Source: a bacterium Scap17 | GTDB taxonomy: Bacteria; Pseudomonadota; Gammaproteobacteria; Pseudomonadales; Halomonadaceae | Length of the DNA stretch: 64,000 nt | Assembly: GCA_013376735.1 (NCBI GenBank) | Contig: VINJ01000001.1 | Coordinates: forward strand, 3,348,001 to 3,412,000 | Direction of reading: 5' to 3' | Shown here: in pieces, positions 60,693 to 64,000 of the stretch | How the letters are laid out: the number at the start of each line of letters is the position of its first letter | Position numbering within the stretch: position 1 is the stretch's first letter | Notes under the pieces: generated by a model | Told to the model about the DNA's origin: nothing | The model's input: the letters and a program-made list of their open reading frames with translations, nothing else | Databases searched by the model: none | Program-made: the position numbers and the translations under genes

Positions 60693-62780
60693 TCAGCGAA
60701 TCTTGCGAGACTGAACAGACCACTGCCGCAGGATACTACGCAAGGGCGGTGATTGATCATGAGATCTCGCTAATACCGTAGCATCGTTGTAGAGCCATTG
60801 TTCAATCAGATCTGCCAAATGTAACAATACTTTTACATTCTGCGGCTGCTGCTGAGCAATACGACGCAAGTGGCTGCCGGGCGCCTCGCCCACGTGAGGG
60901 CCATGGCCCGTACGCTCCAGCCGCTTCACCAACCTGCGGTAGGCCCGCACACCTGCGTGCGCTGACACCTCACGGCCAGACAACAACACCAGTGCCACGC
61001 CTGCCAGCACCACACTGGCCAGCAGCCCGAGCACACCCCAGACAAGCCACTCCCAGCGGAAGTCACCAAACAGTCGCTTCCAGAGATTTCGCTGCTCGTC
61101 GAGACGGAACCCCACCACGCTACGTTGCCAGCGGTATTCGAAACGCTCCCACTGCCGCCTCAGATCACTGAGCAACGAATTATTCAGCGTGAAGGCACGC
61201 AAGCCAGCATCGGCCATGAAGCCCGGCTGCCCCTGCAGGCTCAGCGCCCCCTGCGAGATTCGCTCGGGAGCCACCGCCGCAGTGGGATCAAATCGATGCC
61301 AGCGGCCGGCATAGAACACCTCGACCCAGGCGTGGGCGTCATACTGGCGAATGCTCAATTCCTGCGGCCCACCGATGCCATCGCCTTGTGCCTCGCCGCC
61401 CAGATACCCCGCAACCATCCGCGCCGGCAACCCGGCAGCACGCGCCAGAAAAACGCTGGTAGAGGCGTAATGCGTGCAATAGCCCCGCAAGCTGTCGAAC
61501 AGGAAATCATCGACACGGCTGAGCCCCTCGAGACGCGGTGGCGTCAAGGTGTAGTGGAAAGGCTGGCGATTGAAATACTGGAAAAGGCGTTGCAGGAAGA
61601 TCTGCGGATCTCCTCCCGACTCCCGCATCAGATCGCGAGCGAACTCACGGGCACGCGGATTGCCATCATCGGGCAATAGCTGATCAAGGCGCTGCATCCA
61701 TTGCGGAGCCGTTGTCGGTGGCGCACCGGAGGAAGACATCTCCAGCAGCTCGCGGGTATTGAGTGACGCCAGCCCCTCAAGGGTGCCGTCGATCAGGTAC
61801 CGGACCTCGCGACTGGTCGTCAGTGGCGTGCCGAGGCTCGGCCGCCAAGGGCGCGGATCCGGCTCCAGCAGCAGCTCATAGCGATGACGCGCGACTTCCC
61901 CCTCCCTACGCGTCCCGCGCTGAACGTAGCGCTCGGCTGGCCCGCCCAGCGCCTCCTGAAGACGCTCCGGCGTGGCGCGCGACCAGCGCACGCCATCAAA
62001 CAGGCTCAGGGTATACACACGCCAGTAGCGCTGGGAGGCCGCAGGCAGTCCGGTGTCGAAACGCGCCCGAAACGCCAGGGCATCACTGCGACCCAGAGCG
62101 GCGATATCACCGGGAGAGACACTGTCGGTAAGCCCCGTGGTGGCCTCGTTGAGCTGCGGCACGTTCCATAGCGGCGGCAAGCGGGGAAAGAGCACGAACA
62201 AGCCCAGCATCAGCGGCAGGGACAGCCCCATCAGCCAGGCCGTCTCCCGCATGGCCTCGCGACGTTCGCGTGCACCGGCGATCAACACCAGCCCGCCGAC
62301 CAGCCACGCCGCGGCCATGACCGAGGCCGCCGCCATCAAGGGCCCCTGGTCATGCAGGAAGGCCGCCGCCAGCACCACGAAACCCAGCCCGCAGACCACG
62401 CGACCATCGCGCAGGCTGTCCGTCTCCAGCAGCTTGAGCAGATAGATGCCGACCAGCAGGCCGATCATTGCCTCCAGGCGCAGCATCTGGCCGTATTCGA
62501 GAAACAGGCCCGCCGCGACCATGGCCACCGCCGCCAGCCGCAACAGGATGCCAGCGCGCGGAACTCGCGCCCGGAGTTGCTGAAAGCGCCACAACGCCGC
62601 CAGCAAGGCCGGCAGGGCAAGCCATACCGGCATCCACAGCACATGCAGCGCCAGCACCAGACACTGGCCGATGAACAGGTGGCGCAGCTCCAGCCAGCCC
62701 AATGCCTGATCAGGCGTCAGCGGTTTGCGCTGCCACCAGTGTCGTCTGGCACCAGAGGAGCTGGCTTTCGACAAGGTCAT
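60693..62780 (-). CDS. tgpA: Transglutaminase-like membrane protein, TgpA family (DUF3488/DUF4129)
   Basis: This 695-residue inner-membrane protein has about six N-terminal membrane helices (about 30-200), a large periplasmic transglutaminase-like domain (about 210-560), one further helix (WLVWGVLGLLASVVLAGVALVLL) and a C-terminal cytoplasmic DUF4129 part. The catalytic triad is intact: Cys 435 (RGYCTHYAS), His 483 (DAHAWVE) and Asp 498 (RFDPTAAV). In Pseudomonas aeruginosa TgpA is reported essential, with unknown substrate. The start overlaps the DUF58 gene by four bases. The gene ends 216 bp before lapA on the same strand. A role in the cell envelope is likely. Confidence 0.93.
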   Translation of the reverse strand: MTLSKASSSGARRHWWQRKPLTPDQALGWLELRHLFIGQCLVLALHVLWMPVWLALPALLAALWRFQQLRARVPRAGILLRLAAVAMVAAGLFLEYGQMLRLEAMIGLLVGIYLLKLLETDSLRDGRVVCGLGFVVLAAAFLHDQGPLMAAASVMAAAWLVGGLVLIAGARERREAMRETAWLMGLSLPLMLGLFVLFPRLPPLWNVPQLNEATTGLTDSVSPGDIAALGRSDALAFRARFDTGLPAASQRYWRVYTLSLFDGVRWSRATPERLQEALGGPAERYVQRGTRREGEVARHRYELLLEPDPRPWRPSLGTPLTTSREVRYLIDGTLEGLASLNTRELLEMSSSGAPPTTAPQWMQRLDQLLPDDGNPRAREFARDLMRESGGDPQIFLQRLFQYFNRQPFHYTLTPPRLEGLSRVDDFLFDSLRGYCTHYASTSVFLARAAGLPARMVAGYLGGEAQGDGIGGPQELSIRQYDAHAWVEVFYAGRWHRFDPTAAVAPERISQGALSLQGQPGFMADAGLRAFTLNNSLLSDLRRQWERFEYRWQRSVVGFRLDEQRNLWKRLFGDFRWEWLVWGVLGLLASVVLAGVALVLLSGREVSAHAGVRAYRRLVKRLERTGHGPHVGEAPGSHLRRIAQQQPQNVKVLLHLADLIEQWLYNDATVLARSHDQSPPLRSILRQWSVQSRKIR

Positions 62781-63796
62781 ACGCCGCCCTCCTGGCTCAA
62801 GGGACGACTCGCGCCGGCTCGCTCGGCGGCCTCACTGGCCGCGAGCTGGGCGGACCATGGCAACCTTCCCTCGCCGCCGAACAGCGTCAATGCCTCAAGC
62901 ACTCGACGGCGATGCGCCCCACCACTGGCGATGGCCAATGTCTGGCCCGGCAGCCGCAGACCATAGGTCGCCTGGGCGCCTTCCGCCGCCAGCACGCGCG
63001 CCGTGAGCTCCGAGAGCCGCTGCTCCATGTCGCCACGACAGGCCTCGTAATCCAGCCACAGCGAGGGACGCGCAGGCGTCTCGAAGCGCTTGGTGACCAG
63101 CTCGCCGCTGCGCCCCCAGTGCTTCCAGGCGATATGCGCTGGCGCATCACCCGGTACATAGCGGCGCAGTCCGGCGAAATCGCCCTGCTCTATCTGCTCG
63201 AGCGTGCGACGACTGCCCTGCGGGGTGGAGGGAAGCTCTGGCTGTGGATAGACGAGGACCGGCGTGTCGATCGCGATCCAGGCCCACAGGCGCACCAGTC
63301 CCAATGGCCAGCGCGACTCCAGCGTCAGTGTCGGCAATGAGAACTGGCCACGCTGAAAGGCCGCCAGCTCCAGCGGCGCACTGCCTTCGCCGTCATGGAT
63401 CTCGAGTCGCTGGCGCGCCTCTCCCAGCCGAACATCGATGGCATGCGAGCGAGCCCGACCGGTGAGGCGCACCATGACGCGCAACGTATTGCCCGCAAAC
63501 GCCTCGCCATCGGCGATCAGCTGCACTCGCACGCCCGCCAGATTGCGCCAGCTGCGAAAGATGCTGACCACTGCCACGGCGAACAGCCAGAAGGACAGAC
63601 CATGCGCCAGCGAGTTCTCGTAATTGATCCCCAACAGCAGCAGCAGAATCACCAGCACTGCCCAGAACAACCCGAAGGGCGTCGGCAAGATCATCAAGCG
63701 CGCGTGATGAAGCGCCTCACCTCCGCCAGTCGACATCTTGCGCAGCATGCGGGCTTTCACGCGCGTCCATGCCCCGGGCTTCGCCATCTGGGTCAT
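62777..63796 (-). CDS. DUF58 domain protein of the MoxR-TgpA cluster
   Basis: This 339-residue protein has two N-terminal membrane helices (FGLFWAVLVILLLLLGINYEN, GLSFWLFAVAVVSIF) and a cytoplasmic domain containing the DUF58 core (DFAGLRRYVPGDAPAHIAWKHWGRSGELVTKRFE), related to von Willebrand A-like folds. It almost always lies between a MoxR ATPase and a TgpA-like protein, as here, with 4-bp overlaps on both sides (ATGA). It probably links the ATPase to the membrane complex. Its exact biochemical function is unknown. Confidence 0.93.
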   Translation of the reverse strand: MTQMAKPGAWTRVKARMLRKMSTGGGEALHHARLMILPTPFGLFWAVLVILLLLLGINYENSLAHGLSFWLFAVAVVSIFRSWRNLAGVRVQLIADGEAFAGNTLRVMVRLTGRARSHAIDVRLGEARQRLEIHDGEGSAPLELAAFQRGQFSLPTLTLESRWPLGLVRLWAWIAIDTPVLVYPQPELPSTPQGSRRTLEQIEQGDFAGLRRYVPGDAPAHIAWKHWGRSGELVTKRFETPARPSLWLDYEACRGDMEQRLSELTARVLAAEGAQATYGLRLPGQTLAIASGGAHRRRVLEALTLFGGEGRLPWSAQLAASEAAERAGASRPLSQEGGV

Positions 63797-64000
63797 GCAG
63801 GCACCACCGCCACCTGCCCGAGCAGATGGCGCGCCACGGCCTCACCTTCGACAACACTGCCTTCACTGAGACGGTGCCCCACGACGGGCGCCCAGACCGC
63901 TTGCACATCCTCCGGCAGCACATAGTCACGTCCTGCCAGCAGTGCCCAGCCACGCGCAGCACTGGCCAGCGCCAGCACCCCGCGCGTCGAGAGACCATAG
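63793..64000 (-). CDS. MoxR-type AAA+ ATPase, C-terminal end (truncated by window edge)
   Basis: Only about 68 C-terminal residues are inside the window. They read GLSTRGVLALASAARGWALLAGRDYVLPEDVQAVWAPVVGHRL in two adjacent parts, which is the lid domain of MoxR ATPases with the sensor-2 arginine (STRG) and the PEDV motif. Frame stays open to the window edge; the nucleotide-binding motifs are outside. It overlaps the DUF58 start by four bases and forms the first known gene of the MoxR-DUF58-TgpA operon. MoxR proteins act as chaperone-like ATPases on neighbouring vWA-type proteins. Confidence 0.92.
   Translation of the reverse strand, partial: YGLSTRGVLALASAARGWALLAGRDYVLPEDVQAVWAPVVGHRLSEGSVVEGEAVARHLLGQVAVVPA

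Overview
This 64 kb window is GC-rich, gene-dense chromosomal DNA of a gammaproteobacterium. A Halomonadaceae-type marine or halophilic host (Halomonas or Cobetia relatives) is my best guess. That is an inference from the Pseudomonas-style arginine succinyltransferase cluster with a two-subunit first enzyme, a FabV-type enoyl reductase, a very acidic D/T/S-rich giant adhesin and a complete Lap adhesin system. No rRNA, tRNA, CRISPR array, insertion sequence or prophage is visible.

Layout. 1-4 kb (+): a polar amino-acid ABC importer of the Arg/Lys/Orn/His type, with a truncated ATPase, a binding protein, two permeases, a terminator and then a second paralogous binding protein. 4.3-8.8 kb (+): an RND efflux adaptor/pump pair without an outer-membrane partner. 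9-9.4 kb (+): a small protein of unknown function. 9.5-14.2 kb (-): a molybdenum hydroxylase cluster with a 2Fe-2S subunit, a Tat-exported large subunit, an XdhC-like chaperone and a MobA-like nucleotidyltransferase. 14.9-16 kb (+): an MFS transporter. 16.2-23.8 kb (-): the arginine succinyltransferase cluster in the order regulator-aruC-aruF-aruG-astD-astB, with astE absent. 24-25.3 kb (-): fabV. 25.6-26 kb (+): a small conserved hypothetical gene.

26.2-60.5 kb (-): an entire Lap biofilm-adhesion system, transcribed lapA, lapB, lapC, lapE, lapD, lapG. LapB, LapC and LapE form the type I secretion channel. LapA is a predicted 8855-residue adhesin whose N-terminal retention module should anchor it in LapE. 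LapG is the periplasmic protease that releases it. LapD is the degenerate GGDEF/EAL c-di-GMP receptor that restrains LapG. The adhesin gene alone fills about 41% of the window. It contains a 17.7 kb array of about 25 nearly identical 714-bp units, a second array of ten 276-bp Ig-like units (one shortened by 102 bp), a von Willebrand A domain, RTX repeats and a C-terminal secretion signal.

60.7-64 kb (-): a transglutaminase-like membrane protein (TgpA type), a DUF58 protein and the C-terminal end of a MoxR-type AAA+ ATPase, joined by 4-bp overlaps.

The main themes are arginine uptake and catabolism, and c-di-GMP-controlled surface adhesion. The most unusual features are the scale and homogenisation of the lapA repeat array, the compact single-locus Lap system, and a previously unannotated-looking direct-repeat operator upstream of the arginine catabolic operon.
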